64,000 bases of DNA from Siphonodentalium dalli (GCA_032622095.1 CP136069.1:121014126-121078125); one strand, 5' to 3'; shown: positions 12,525 through 23,670, numbered from the stretch's first letter. Numbers and translations: made by a program. The notes: generated from the letters alone by a model not told the origin.

Positions 12525-12625
12525 ATGATTGATTGATTGATTGATTGGGGTGTAATGTCGCTTCCAACAACTAACGCCATATCACGACATTGCCAGGTTT
12601 AGTGGTGGAGGAAATCCGCACATCT
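12525..12625 (-). mobile_element. SINE-like 3' fragment with (GATT)n tail
   Basis: Five GATT units (12529-12547) are followed by ggggtgtaatgtcgcttcc and catatcacgacattgcc. This order resembles, from memory, the 3' region of common mollusc SINEs read on the minus strand. No tRNA-like head is visible nearby, so it would be truncated. It could instead be a chance microsatellite. Confidence 0.3.
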
Positions 12626-12654
12626 ACGGCTAATCTAACAGTGATTTCAATTAG

Positions 12655-12820
12655 GGGATAACGGTGTGGTGTTTTGTGATTTCGGATAGGTACAGGGCGA
12701 ATTTACTGTGGCAACTTTAGTTAATGGACGACGGCGGAGCCGGAGCCCATTAACGGGTATTTGCCACAGTATATTCGCCCTGTACCTTTCCGAAATCACA
12801 AAACACCACACTGTTATCCA
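12655..12820. mobile_element. Hairpin MITE, about 58-bp inverted arms
   Basis: The segment from ggataacggtgtggtg to ctgtggca is mirrored almost exactly from tgccacag to acactgttatcc, around a 45-base GC-rich loop. Only a few mismatches separate the arms. No clear target duplication is seen. Confidence 0.75.
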
Positions 12821-13260
12821 CATTCTAATTTTCTTCGAACTTAAAACGTTAATTCGAATCACACATGCCTTGTAATTATCGATGAAATGTGCAGACATAG
12901 AAAACACTCAGCCAATTCACGGCTTTTGGTTTTAATTTTAATGCGCTGGATAAAACATAGTCCCTCAATTAGCATCGCTCTTATCGTACAAATGCTGATA
13001 AAGATGAAAAATTGCCACCTCGAATAGAATTAAATATGCACAACAATTAGTTTCTGCATGTACCTGATGTCTTTTTCAGATGTTTACCACTTACACATGT
13101 GAATAATGTGTGCCGGGCGTGCAACTTTCAACTGAGAAATATCGGAAGGATTCGTAAGTACCTGACCATCTCAGCTACTAGGACATTAATTCCACCTGAT
13201 ACAGACCAATGTTACTCTGTAGTAATACAAAACTATTAGTTAAAATTCCTCAGTGATAAA

Positions 13261-13500
13261 GGGTATTTGGCATGTCACGCCAGCCGTTGAGGCATGCCAA
13301 TATCCCATAATATGTCAAATATAGCGAATTATCGAAATATGAAATACCACGAAAAAGCGAAATAGGAAAATACAGCGAAATTGCGGAATAAAAAATGCAT
13401 CGAAATGACGAAATAGCGCGAATTATGAAATAAGAAATTATTTTTATTAACTAAATAACGGAGATATTTGAAGAAGTGTTTTTGACGAAATAACGGGCAT
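13261..13500. repeat. Small hairpin and cgaaata-rich simple repeat
   Basis: gggtatttggcatg at 13261 pairs with catgccaatatccc ending at 13307. From about 13325 the phrase cgaaata or cgaaat recurs every 10-15 bases to about 13490, probably a decayed short tandem repeat. No coding potential. Confidence 0.45.
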
Positions 13501-13595
13501 ATTTGGAGAAGTTTTTTAAAGAGTCTGTATCAGGTGATTAATTCAGGCCCTTGTAAGTTCTAAGCTGGACTTTATGAACGCATGTTTGTTCGACA

Positions 13596-14150
13596 GTGCA
13601 TGATTCACTCATATACAAATTGCAGAGAATCCAAAACACAGCGGCCAGAATTGTTACTCGTCCATCCAAGCACGATAATATTACACCTATCTTGAAAGAT
13701 CTGCATTGGCTGCCTGTGAAATATCGAATTAAATTCAAAATCTTGGTGTTGACTTTCAAGGCAAAATACAATTTTGCCCCCGTATACCCGCAGGAACTTG
13801 TTATAGAGAAAACAACTGATGGTAGGGAACTGCGCTCGAATGGGATGAACTTATTAGAAGAGCGCAGAAGTTACAGTCACTCCGGAGATCGTGCTTTCAT
13901 TGTTTGCGCTCCATCATTGTGGAACTCTCTGCCTGGTGAAATTCGAGGCTGTTGGGACTTAATGGAGTTTCGTCATCTGTTAAAGACTCATTTCTTTAAA
14001 TTAGCTTTTGAAACTGACTAACATGCAGCTACTGGTATCGTAATTTGTATTTCTCGACAACTTTTTCAGACTCGTGTAAACTATAACTTTGTTGCGCATG
14101 TGAACATGTATATGGAATTTGCGCGTTATAAAATAATACAAATTGCGATT
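13596..14150 (+). pseudogene. CR1/L2-like LINE, 5'-truncated end of the reverse transcriptase ORF
   Basis: The 141-residue frame 13596-14021 begins inside the motif LQRIQNTAARIVTR, continues with LKDLHWLPVKYRIKFKIL and SLWNSLPGEIR, and ends at FKLAFETD. In CR1/L2-group LINEs these motifs form the C-terminal part after the reverse-transcriptase catalytic domain. The region that should encode the RT fingers and palm is absent upstream, and homology seems to begin near 13605, so the ATG is incidental. After the stop, about 130 bases of AT-rich 3' UTR end in gcgcgttataaaataatac, resembling LINE tails. The copy is dead by 5' truncation, the usual outcome of incomplete reverse transcription, although this segment is still open. 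Insertion limits are not defined by a visible target duplication. Confidence 0.85.
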
Positions 14151-14635
14151 TTTATTTTACAAAAATGGAAACAAATTTACTCAATGAGATGTATACAGGG
14201 CGAATGTACTGACTCAATTTTCGACAAAAGCGACGCTGCTGGTTTTTTTATATAGCAACGACTAGTAGCGGAAGTCAGTAGACCGGGCGCCAACTTTATA
14301 CATCTACTCCGTAACGTCGTCGGCATGTACTGCGTACGGGTGACGTTATGTAGAGAAACGGAACAGTGAGCGGAGCTAGATTAGGAATTCAGCTGACGGC
14401 AATATTGGCGCATAGGAATATCTTACATTGAACCGGTGAACCGGACTATACATTGCGACAGTTTATCGATAATTAACCCCCCGCAAATATGTGATGTTTC
14501 ATGGGGTATATTGGCATAAGTGCATTAGAATGGCCGATAATCTCGTCGACCATGTGCGACAAACCACCGGCCATCGGCGGGTAACTGGCAACTCCATCAG
14601 GTAACGATTTCGAGTTACAAAGTCCACGATGGAAA
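14151..14635. other. Unique non-coding stretch
   Basis: I see no gene or repeat here beyond short AT-rich and GC-rich patches. Confidence 0.4.
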
Positions 14636-14722
14636 CATGTGGATTTGAACCCTCATCGCAGGGGCCGAAGGGCGAAACGGCTTGGAGTTGTATCCATAAC
14701 CGATTGAGTTACCGAGGCCCAT
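14636..14722 (-). mobile_element. tRNA-derived SINE head (not an intact tRNA)
   Basis: On the minus strand the sequence reads gggcctcggtaactcaatcg, matching a tRNA start and A box, and about 50 bases later gggttcaaatcc, a good B box. The acceptor stem cannot close because the 3' side does not complement gggcctc, so this is a pol III-promoter relic rather than a functional tRNA. The shared phrase agaagaggccat also appears at 12508 beside the (GATT)n tract. Confidence 0.5.
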
Positions 14723-14792
14723 GAGAAGAGGCCATATTGTTTATAAAACATTCAAGAACATGTACTGTATATTGTAAACTATTTATAAATAA

Positions 14793-15107
14793 CTAGCTGA
14801 TGCGCACGACTTCGTCCTGGCTATTTAGGGATTTCTTTGTGATCACCTCCGTCTGGGCAGAATGTATACAGCGTGTGACAACGTGGAACAATACTGAGCG
14901 AACAACTTAGGAGTTTAGGAGAAAGAAAAAAAACTATTGTTGGATCGGTCCAGAAACATGCCTATATGAGCGTATATGAGCGAGGTCAAGGTCGGAGACA
15001 CGGTCGCATGTGAAATTGGATCCGCCCATATTGCTCCCGGGATCAAAGTACATACATACATACATACATAAATACAGACAGACAGAAGTTCCAAAATATA
15101 TAACAGA
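14793..15107 (-). mobile_element. Helitron-like non-autonomous element
   Basis: Read on the minus strand it starts TCTGTTATATATTTTGG, runs through gacagacagaag microsatellite-like sequence, and ends with a hairpin (ccaggacgaagtcgtg) followed by ATCAGCTAG. The host bases are A on the left and the next element on the right. TC...hairpin...CTAG|T is the Helitron terminal signature. There is no Rep/helicase. The element at 61779-62044 is a close relative in plus orientation. Confidence 0.7.
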
Positions 15108-15318
15108 CTAGCAGTTGACCCCGACTTCGCCCGGGCTTTGACCTTGAATTGATTTTGAAGGTCAAGGTCAGGTCGGAGTCAATATTTGACCTGCCCAAAA
15201 CACTCCCCGGACAAAATTACCCGTATAGGTATCAAATTTCGTCGAAATCCGGGCAGCAGTTTCCCGGCAATAGCTAACAGACAAACAAACAGACAGAAGT
15301 CCCAAAATATATATTAGA
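15108..15318 (-). mobile_element. Helitron-like element joined head-to-tail to the previous one
   Basis: On the minus strand it starts TCTAATATATATTTTGGGAC and ends with gcccgggcgaagtcggg followed by tcaactgCTAG, immediately followed by the TC of its neighbour. It is flanked on the right by T, as expected for insertion between A and T. Length is 211 bases. Confidence 0.7.
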
Positions 15319-15619
15319 TCATTTGTGGGTACCCATTTCAAGGTGAAGGTCACCTCGGGCGGAAAAACTGACCCGATGAAAATCTCCCGCATTCCCAGGA
15401 ACCCCTAAGTACGAACACAGAATCACACAACACGCTCATGTTTGTACACAGACACAACACACTCATGTCTGGACACATACGCGTTCTTTATCAACGACAC
15501 TGTGGGTACGAACGCTCTTTAACTATCACGCGATTAACCCATGAATTGCCATTGCGGTGGCGGGGGATTGGAGAATGAGTGCTCTGGCGTTCTCAAATGC
15601 GGTCCGATGACCATTCCCG
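15319..15619 (-). mobile_element. Helitron-like internal fragment
   Basis: It matches the 52.86-53.19 kb element segment (tttcaaggtgaaggtcacct, actgacccgatgaaaatctc, acacaacacgctcatg) down to gaccattcccg, where the CACTG MITE begins. The 5' terminus is missing, so it is a truncated copy that received or lost sequence at the MITE boundary. Confidence 0.6.
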
Positions 15620-15819
15620 CACTGAAAAAAAAAACTTAGTTAAAAGTAACTAAGTTACCTTAGTCAGAACCCCCGTCTCAAAACTAACTAGCTTAGCTTA
15701 GTCAGAAATGACTAAGGGCAACCTTAGTCATTTCTGACTAAGCTAAGCTAGTTAGTTTTGAGACGGGGGTTCTGACTAAGGTAACTTAGTTACTTTTGAC
15801 TAGGTTTTTTTTTTCAGTG
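15620..15819. mobile_element. CACTG-ended palindromic MITE
   Basis: A nearly perfect 200-bp inverted repeat begins cactgaaaaaaaaaactta and ends in the complementary tttttttttcagtg, with arms of about 97 bases and a 3-6 base centre. The arms are rich in ttagtcagaaatgactaa. No target duplication is visible. The CACTG end is compatible with the CMC group but does not establish it. A relative lies at 18163-18696. Confidence 0.85.
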
Positions 15820-15840
15820 TAGATATAACATATAATATAA

Positions 15841-15912
15841 GGCCTTAGTCAGAAATGACTACGGCCTTAGTCAGAAATAACTAAGGCCTTAGTCAGAAAT
15901 AACTACGGCTTG
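15841..15912. repeat. Short MITE-derived tandem
   Basis: The phrase ggccttagtcagaaatgact occurs three times with slight changes. It is derived from the arm of the neighbouring CACTG MITE. Confidence 0.6.
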
Positions 15913-17050
15913 ACTATGTCATCACTGTATACATTAGTACATTTAATTGGACCTAATTATTGGGGGTATCATAGCCCTGCAACCTCAGCTGAACATCGCA
16001 ACTGCAGATTAAAATAACTGAAAATAATGACTTACAGGTATCAAAATAAATTTTATTAACTATTAAAACAATGTTTTATCTTGAAAGAAAATTATTCATC
16101 ACAAAATACTAGTATGCATTGAATATACATTCAATATCTGACCAGTTGATAATTGTTTCAATTGAAACAACAAAAATTTATGCTTACATTAAAATGATAA
16201 CGAGCGACCAACATAGAAGATTAAATCGGAGGAAATGAAGAGTTTTTTTTTAGAAGAAAAATTATATGATAAATATCTTCACCGCTATGTGTGGAACTGA
16301 GCGCTTGTATCAAGCCACGGTGGAGTTTCCGACACACATCGTGACTTGCCTTCAGGCTCGTCACAATAATTTCAGGAATACCGCCTTAGCTTGATACAAG
16401 CGTGCATATCCATACACGCATAGCATAATCTCTATTTAACAAATGAATGTTTGTTTTCAGAAATGCATGCAATTATGAACGCTTTGTTGCGGTCACATTT
16501 TGAGTGAATCGCGAAAACAAACCTCGCAATAGTTGATTTAAATGTCACAATTTTGAGTGCAAATTAAGTGTCACCATATTAAGGCGCAAAATATTGCAAT
16601 AATATCACAAGCGACATGCTTATAAGCGTTTCCACTTGCGAAAATAGCATGCTTAATATACCACTTCTTTTGACTGGTACTGTACTACTGTATACATCAA
16701 CAACAACTATTTGGGATTGGTCCCTTCAAGACAACAGCAGATCCAATATTTAAACGTGTAACTGTGCGCAAAGACTTGGCGACAATGTTCTCATGTAGTC
16801 GCACATTTTCCATGAAATATCAGTGAATCAGCCGAAGGTAGTTTGATAAGAACATCCAACCAATAATAGTGTACTCCTGGTAAATTGTCGTGATACCGGT
16901 AACTTGACGATAACATGGCGAACAATGACAATGTCTCATATCCACACGTTTCAATGAACAATGATGAACACAGGATGGATTGGTCGGGGTCATTGTAAAG
17001 TTGGAATTGTAAATATGTGATCATCCATCACGACACAGCATCGGTTTCAT
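15913..17050. other. Non-coding stretch with one imperfect hairpin
   Basis: No gene is recognisable. An imperfect inverted repeat of about 45 bases per arm (around 16284-16331 and 16381-16425) shares cgcttgtatcaagc with its complement. The rest is AT-rich unique DNA. Confidence 0.45.
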
Positions 17051-17051
17051 T

Positions 17052-17153
17052 GTTGTTTGTCTATTTGTTGACATTGAAGCTCGTGTGAGTTACACTGGTG
17101 CGCACACTACAGTACTAGTACACGTATGTCTTCTCTTGTAGTTGTACATGCAT
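17052..17153 (+). repeat. Direct repeat copy 1 (about 102 bp)
   Basis: It matches 18049-18152 with a few differences, including tctatttgttgacattgaag, gttacactggtgcgcac and gcagtactagtacacgta. The copies are about 1 kb apart. Confidence 0.85.
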
Positions 17154-18048
17154 GTCGATCATATTGATGTGCTCTGAAAGAATTAGATTCTGAACAAGTA
17201 CTGTCATGAACTGCATTTTCAACATTATAATATTAATAGCTGCTCGTTGAGTCGTTGTTATTATTGTCACTATTGCTTGACATCGAAACTTGTGTTCATC
17301 TGAATGAAGTCAGACCATTGATTCGATTGAATGGATCATATCATGATTCATCGATTAATTGGCATGCATCTCTGCTCTCGATGAATTTAGTGGAAATTGT
17401 CAATGATTAATAAGCCTTTTTTTCGCAGAATTTAAACTTGTCCGGTTATCAAAGGAACCGAAATCAGACCGTCTTTAACAACTGTCCGCAATCGAACAGG
17501 TAACAGCCTCGATCACCAAGCCGGAATGAACATCAAGTTCAAGTTAGGGTGCTCGTCCACACTGAATGCCACTGCGAAAAACGTTCACCACACCGTATGT
17601 ACTGTACTGTGTACATGTAACCTTGAAGGAGTCATCAGTCACACATCTAATTTTGGCAGCAAATTATTCAGGCGCCGTTCTTTCACATGTAGAATAAAGA
17701 TTCAAACCATTATTGACAAATTGTCCTCTTGTTGAATGAAAACAGAGCTCGGAGTCTGAATAATTAGTTCAACAATACACGATGAACGGTTTCGCAGATT
17801 ATTTTCATAACTTCTCTTTTATCCTGATTGTATCCGCTCTCTAAATACGCCATGGTTGTTATTTATGTAATATGTCGTCTCTTTTAGTTCGTTCGACGCC
17901 AATATCACGTCTAAATCACCATGATTTTAGTGATTAAAATGTCGGCCACAAAATGGAGAAACAATAATTTGAGTTAAAATTACGTACTCGCCATATACGT
18001 ACCGACCCGATTAACACAGAATGAATGCGATATTATATATATAATATA
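17154..18048. other. Unique AT-rich stretch between direct repeats
   Basis: No recognisable gene or transposon. The short frame at 17526-17735 has no domain resemblance. Confidence 0.4.
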
Positions 18049-18152
18049 CATTGTTTGTTGTCTATTTGTTGACATTGAAGCGTGTGAGTTACACTGGTGC
18101 GCACAGTGCAGTACTAGTACACGTATATCCTCTCTTGTAGTTGTACATGCAT
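18049..18152 (+). repeat. Direct repeat copy 2 (about 104 bp)
   Basis: It is the second copy of 17052-17153 and ends a few bases before the CACTG MITE at 18163, whose insertion may have cut the repeat. Confidence 0.85.
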
Positions 18153-18162
18153 ATAAAATGTA

Positions 18163-18696
18163 CACTGAAAAAAAACTTAGTCATAGCCTTAGTCATTATG
18201 TTATTTTTGGCTAAGTTAGTCAAAAATAACTGAGTTACGGGTTGACTAAGGCTATGACTAAGTTTTTTTTTTGACGAAAATATTAACCTAAGTAACTAAG
18301 AATTAGTAAGATGTGACTAAGGTCAAACTTAGTTACTTTTGGCTAAGTTAGTCAAACATATCCTATCCATCGAAACAATTTTTCATTATCACTCTTGCTT
18401 AAAGCCAATTGGCGGTTTGCGTTCACTTGTGCAAAACATTGAAAAAAGCAGTTATACTGTATGGAGCAGATTAAGATTCAGTTATACTGTATGGAGTCAT
18501 TGCCGTGTATAATATGTCGCCGATAGGTATACTATTGAGTTTTGCCGGCATGACTGAATCACGAAAATATCAACCTTAGTAACTAAGAATTAGTAAGATG
18601 TGACTAAGGTAAAACTTAGTTACTTTTGGCTAAGTTAGTCAAAAATAACTAAGTTACGGGTTGACTAAGGCTATGACTAAGTTTTTTTTTTCAGTG
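18163..18696. mobile_element. CACTG-ended compound MITE
   Basis: It starts cactgaaaaaaaacttagtc and ends gactaagttttttttttcagtg in complement. An inner hairpin closes at about 18272, and an 82-base internal segment (18277-18357) recurs at 18554-18636. Between these lies non-MITE sequence with gcagttatactgtatggag present twice. It may be two MITE copies that rearranged. Confidence 0.65.
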
Positions 18697-18714
18697 CGTG
18701 TTTTTACCCTTATA

Positions 18715-18803
18715 TATCAAGTTTTGGTTAAATCCGCCCGGCAGTTTTCCCGGCCATAGCTAACAGACAAACAGACAAACAGAAGTCCCAAAATATATAT
18801 TAG
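18715..18803 (-). mobile_element. Helitron-like 5' end fragment
   Basis: On the minus strand it starts TCTAATATATATTTTGGGAC followed by ttctgtttgtctgtttgtctg, like the 5' end of the element at 15108-15318. The 3' end is absent. Confidence 0.6.
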
Positions 18804-18912
18804 ATAACACTTTTAGTTGTTGCCAACAGACAACTGCTACCCTGCCGTTTAGCAAACACGTGAGCTGTCATGAATAAAATATTTTGAAATATGTATGTTC
18901 CTGAATGGTTAA

Positions 18913-19495
18913 AGGGGTACTGTACGCCAAATGTTGTTGTTGGTTTTTATAGTCTCCGAGTAGGAGAATAAGGTAACAATTTTTTCATTATTTGAAAGTC
19001 TGTTGAGTACGAAGTAGTGTTACGGATGACAAATTTACCGGAATGCAAAAATACAAATTGTTGTTGTCGAGTAATTTTTGTTCAGTTTTCAACCAAATGA
19101 ATCAAATAAAAGTTATATTATATGCATACTAGTCCCATATAATCATTTAAGTTATTGTATCGTCGCTAGACAGTGAGTAGCTTGAGTGTTCTCCCCGTAT
19201 CATCATAATATTTTAAGCGATCGTGTGTGCGATCGGTTTAACAATCCAGTATCCCTCAATTACTTTATATGATTACGGAAATTCGTAATTTAATTGACGC
19301 CGTTTTATGGCTCCAGTCATAAATTAAATTTATATCAAATTATTAACTTTTAAATTATTAAATTTTAAGATAGCCTATTAACCTGAGCGTTTACAGAATA
19401 CATCTTCGACTCAAATTACTTATGTTTCTATATATTATCGATATTAGATCGTTGTTGTCACCGGAAATTTAATGAAATTGGCGTACAGTACCCCT
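18913..19495. mobile_element. TTAA-flanked non-autonomous element (piggyBac-like)
   Basis: The termini aggggtactgtacgccaa (left) and ttggcgtacagtacccct (right) are exact complements, flanked by TTAA at 18909-18912 and 19496-19499. A TTAA target duplication is the hallmark of piggyBac-type transposition. The 583-bp interior has no transposase frame and is AT-rich, with attaaatttta-type sequence. Confidence 0.85.
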
Positions 19496-19499
19496 TTAA

Positions 19500-20792
19500 G
19501 GCAAGCACTAGCTTTTTCTCAAATAGCAAAATGATAACTTTGGAACAAAAATAACGGTGCAATTTCTTAACAGTTTTCCCTAAAAGCACCATAGCAAAGT
19601 ACGAGTATCGCGTAACCAGGGGTGATGCACGCCACACAACTACAAGGTGCGTATATTTCCTCTTTGTTGCAACATGTTGTTTCTCGACTCCCAAAACATG
19701 CAATCTGCAAAACAGAGTTCATTCCCATCGCTACGCTATGTCTGACAGCTGCCGCATGTGTATTTTCTTAATTCAATCTAACATATTTTATTGAAGTGTT
19801 TTGTCAGTTACAATTTATTCTAGACAATTTCCAAATGAATATGGACAGTTCAATTTCTCAGAATAATGCAGTATGATTTTGTAACCAACAAAAGTCTCAA
19901 ATAAATAAACGAGTGATTTCTTCACATTATGTGTAGGTGCTGGCAGCGGTAAGTCCATCGTAGCAGGGGATTGAAATCTGCATGGAGCTTGGTCGACGTG
20001 TTGGTCTTGTCTGGAACAGTGCATTAATATTCATATTGCAACACAACAAATGGTTCACATTAGGCCGTATATTGTCGGTTCTAAACGTGTGCATGTTTGT
20101 TCTTTTACATCGGCAAATATATCATGTTTACGGCTCAGGTCTTTGGGGTGAACAAAGAACAATCGTTCATCTTAAATCCAGATCTCCGGAATATGGAACC
20201 CATCATGAAGACAGATCATTCTGGCACAACAGTATTCCCACGGGAGTCTCTGGTATCGTGAAGCGCTCAGTTGTGTTTCATAATTAATTCCGGAACATTG
20301 ATGTGAAGACTTATAGTGCCGTCTGCCAATTGGTTTTTCGCGTGTCCAAGCTTCAAAGTTTCAGTCCCAATAATTTATCACCTTTATCTCATCCCGGTGA
20401 TAAAAAATACCCTGATGATCCCTTGTTCCATCATCTTGTATATAACATTTACCATTTCTGTACTAAATACTTATTGATGAGTAGTTATCCCTTTATAAAT
20501 GTTATTATCTGAACATTTCCCGCTATAATTAATATAATTCATTCTGCTCTTTCTATTATCTCTCCTCTACTTTTATATCTTGAATATCCCTCCAGATGAA
20601 TCATATACCCGTCCAGTGTATACTGTTATAACTGAATTGGGTAATCCATTTAGTATAGATAAAGCTGAATAGCGTTTTCTGTTATCCTCTCCCAATTTAA
20701 CATGATATATATGACGCTCTTTTTGAGGGCACTTGCACTTGAATTATTATTTTTTTAAATATCGCGCAGTATCGCAATATGTCCTGCGAATG
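19500..20792. other. Non-coding stretch
   Basis: No recognisable gene. A 101-residue frame at 19982-20287 has no family resemblance and I treat it as chance. The part after 20300 could be decayed LINE DNA, given the fragment just downstream, but I cannot show it. Confidence 0.4.
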
Positions 20793-20868
20793 CCTGCATG
20801 CCAACGAACTGCAGTAACCTGAAATATGACCTGTTTTGCAATCACTTGAATAATAGTCCATTTGCCAA
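20793..20868 (+). pseudogene. LINE C-terminal fragment
   Basis: The DNA translates to NCSNLKYDLFCNHLNNSPF, nearly identical to the protein stretch encoded at 38848-38905 in the larger LINE relic. Homology stops where the C-terminal Cys-x-Cys-Gly motif should start. It is a small remnant of the same family. Confidence 0.75.
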
Positions 20869-21221
20869 AAAACATCACATTGATGTTACTGTATCCTCAT
20901 ATGGGCCTTACTGGATATGACAATACGTTATGGCATGTTGCTTATGGGACGGTGAGGTGCAAAAAGAAGCTTCTACAAATGTAGAATTGAGATAAATAAA
21001 CTTGTCCTGATGTAACTAAGACATTTACGCTTAAATCATTGTGTGCATGGAAAAAGAGCGAGCAACTGTCTCAAACATTAATGTGACTCTCAATGGCTAG
21101 AAAATAAATGTCATCAGTGCATCAAGAAATCAGTGAATTATTTGCGTGTCTATCAACTCAGATGATTTGTCACTCTCACAGGACCTAAAGTATCCATGTC
21201 TGATATAGTGACTGCTTTTCA

Positions 21222-21520
21222 TCTATATATACAAACGGGTAGGATCTGTCTGTCCGGAGTTTTCCATAGACCCCTGGACCGATGTCAACAAATTTGGTGT
21301 GGTTACTCTGGGCAACGCGTTATAACGGGGTTTAATTTTTCAAAATTATAAATTAAAAAAAAAATTGGTTTTGTTAAATTGAACAATGAGTTCAATCTAA
21401 AAAAAAAAAAATTAAAACAAATATGTTCTTTTTATTTTGAATCAAAATGTTTAAACAATCAAAATGTGCTTCAAGTGCACAAAATCACTGAATAAAGACT
21501 ACGTGAAGTCGCACAGCTAG
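21222..21520 (+). mobile_element. Helitron-like element, complete termini
   Basis: It is flanked by A on the left and T on the right. It starts TCTATATATACAAACGGG and ends with a short hairpin (gactacgtgaagtc) followed by gcacagCTAG. The interior carries gacccctggaccgat and aaatttggtgtggt, also found in the relic at 35540. At 299 bp it is non-autonomous. Confidence 0.75.
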
Positions 21521-22429
21521 TTTAGTATACTATAGAAGTTTCTCCAGCAGACTAACAAATGTGGTATGGAATATGTTAGACAACGGGCTGGTTGACAGAC
21601 TAATCAAGAAATAGTTAGAAAATATGGAATTATGTGTATACTGCACAATGGCATAGGTTTCCAGATATCAGCAATTTATAAAATATTATTTCCAATCACA
21701 GCCTATAAATATCCTCTCTGTATTTATTTCATAAATATGTCAACTGTTGTTGAATTGGAGCTTAACAACTGATATGTCACGGATATGTCTACAAATGTCA
21801 ACAGTGAGTCGAAAGTAAAGATTAAGTTCACTGTACTGATCTGTTATCAGCTTAAAATGTATTACAGCCAAGTACACAAAATACGTGTTCTGTTGGTTTA
21901 ATAGCGTGCAGGGAAAAGTTATATCTCACTGGATGTGTAGGGAATACTTATAATTTATTTTTGTAAAATAGGATGCATATACCTTGTACTAGTATTTTTT
22001 GTGCACCTATTTTTGATCGGTTACTGTATATGTCCACTTCATCGATGCATTAGAATTTCCATTTAGCAGTATGGGAGTTGACCACCCAGTTATACCTAGC
22101 ATATTCTTTCCCAGTCATATGAGTGATATCAGTAGGGTATTGTGCGGTTTTAGACCCCAATTAGTGAAATTGAGGGGGTTTCAAAAAATTGGGAGGTAAA
22201 AAATATATTTATTTTTTTGCAGGTTTGGGGGTGGTGGGTCCCGGAAAATGCCAGATTCAATCAAAAAAAGACATATATGTTCTATCCCCTGGCATGTAGG
22301 TCATTGTCATTGTCATAACCGAAGCGGCAGAGTACGCTTTTTCGGAATATTAGGGTCAATTCTGATTCCGATCTAGATCGCATACAACAGAGTCTTATCA
22401 CCCAACATATCCTCGAGCAAATAGCTTCA
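21521..22429. other. Non-coding stretch
   Basis: AT-rich sequence with no gene or clear repeat. A G-rich patch with gggggtttcaaaaaattggg lies near 22170. Confidence 0.4.
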
Positions 22430-22610
22430 TATAGGACCTAAATATTCACATATATTCATATGGAACTTATTTGATTCTGAAATAAGCTCTCACATTACTT
22501 CTACCCGTTACATATTTCGTTGAATGGCGCTGGCCGCATTAAAAACACATTATAAAGAGCCTTCACCTGGTCCGTCGTATCGATGACCAAAGTAGATTAA
22601 ATAGTGCCTA
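22430..22610. repeat. Partial copy of the gcctcatt hairpin family
   Basis: Phrases such as gttacatatttcgttgaatg and acacattataaagagc match the region just upstream of the hairpin at 23560-23660. It is probably the first half of one family member separated from the rest by C-rich DNA. Confidence 0.5.
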
Positions 22611-23157
22611 TATCAGGGGGGGTGGGTCTGACAAAAAATTCAGGCACGTATGGCATTTTTTCCCTTTCGATCATTTTTTGTACCCACCCACCCCCCCCCC
22701 CCCGCCAAATTTTTTTCCGTTTTCGGCAGTTTTTTCCGACCATTTTTTGACACCCACCCCCCCCTTTTAACACTAAAACAGAGATTTGCGGGGGGAAATT
22801 CACTGTAAACAGCTGTATATGAATTTATGTGCATACTATTTATCATGGATGTTAACATGGACAGGTAAATAGGAATGAGTCATTTTGAGGTCATTCGGCC
22901 AAAAAAACATGGCTCCAGCGGCCATCTTGGATTTCAAAATTGGCAACAAAATACAACACGATAACTGCCCGCAGTCAGTTTACCAGTCATAAGTACATTA
23001 TTTCTCTCATTCAAAGTGGTTTTGAAGCCCAACTCATTGCCAAAACACTAAAAAAAACAAGCAGGAATTTTTTTTTTTAGTTGCGGAAAAAATTGCTTGT
23101 TGGTGGCTTTGACCACCCACCCACCCCGGAATTTTTTTTTCACCCCCCCCCTGCCTA
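22611..23157. repeat. C-tract-rich insertion
   Basis: It contains C runs of 15 or more bases near 22687-22703 and shorter ones near 22755 and 23140, with repeated phrases such as tttttccg and cacccacccaccccg. Similar C-run segments occur at 27.1, 29.8 and 42.7 kb, usually inside decayed transposons. Frames rich in Gly or Pro here are artefacts. Confidence 0.45.
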
Positions 23158-23670
23158 TATGAGCTTATTTCGAATTTAAATAAGCTCACATACATACGAC
23201 TGTTTTGATCGTGTCCCATTTAGGTTCATATGGAGCTTAATTAGCTTCAAATAATCCCTAAAAAGGCATAATTCGTGTGTTTGGCATAGGACCATGTAAA
23301 TGAAGAAATATGTGTGAACATGATTCATAGTACGACGCTACACTTTCTAGTTTTTGTGAATTCATAGAGGAGCATGTTTTGTAATATTTTCGCAGCGTAT
23401 CTTTTGGCGATTCAATCATATTTGTGTCAGTGAAGCTGAATAAACCACTGATAGCCGTTATTTTGTTTTACGGCGCGGGCCAATGTGAAAACACATGTTA
23501 AAGAGCGTACACCCGAGAAGTCTTTTGTTGGCTTATTTGAGTCATTATCCGCACATAATCTGCTTAGAATTGCCTCATTATGAGCCGATAATGTGACTAA
23601 AATGCTCTCATTTTCAGCACATTATATAGACTGAAAATGAGGCGATTCTAAGCAGAATACCTACCTAGAT
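23158..23670. mobile_element. Dispersed hairpin-family element, copy 1
   Basis: It contains agcttatttcgaatttaaat palindromic sequence, the block acggcgcgggccaatgtgaa, and a hairpin in which cttagaattgcctcatt (about 23567) pairs with aaaatgaggcgattctaag near 23633-23651. The same ordered block occurs in opposite orientation at 49240-49480. Confidence 0.7.

Noticed and set aside
14636-14722. Intact tRNA gene on the minus strand
   Set aside because: The acceptor stem does not close and the anticodon arm is not convincing; only the promoter boxes remain.
19982-20287. 101-residue plus-strand frame as a gene
   Set aside because: No domain, no splice or promoter context and no similarity to anything I recognise.
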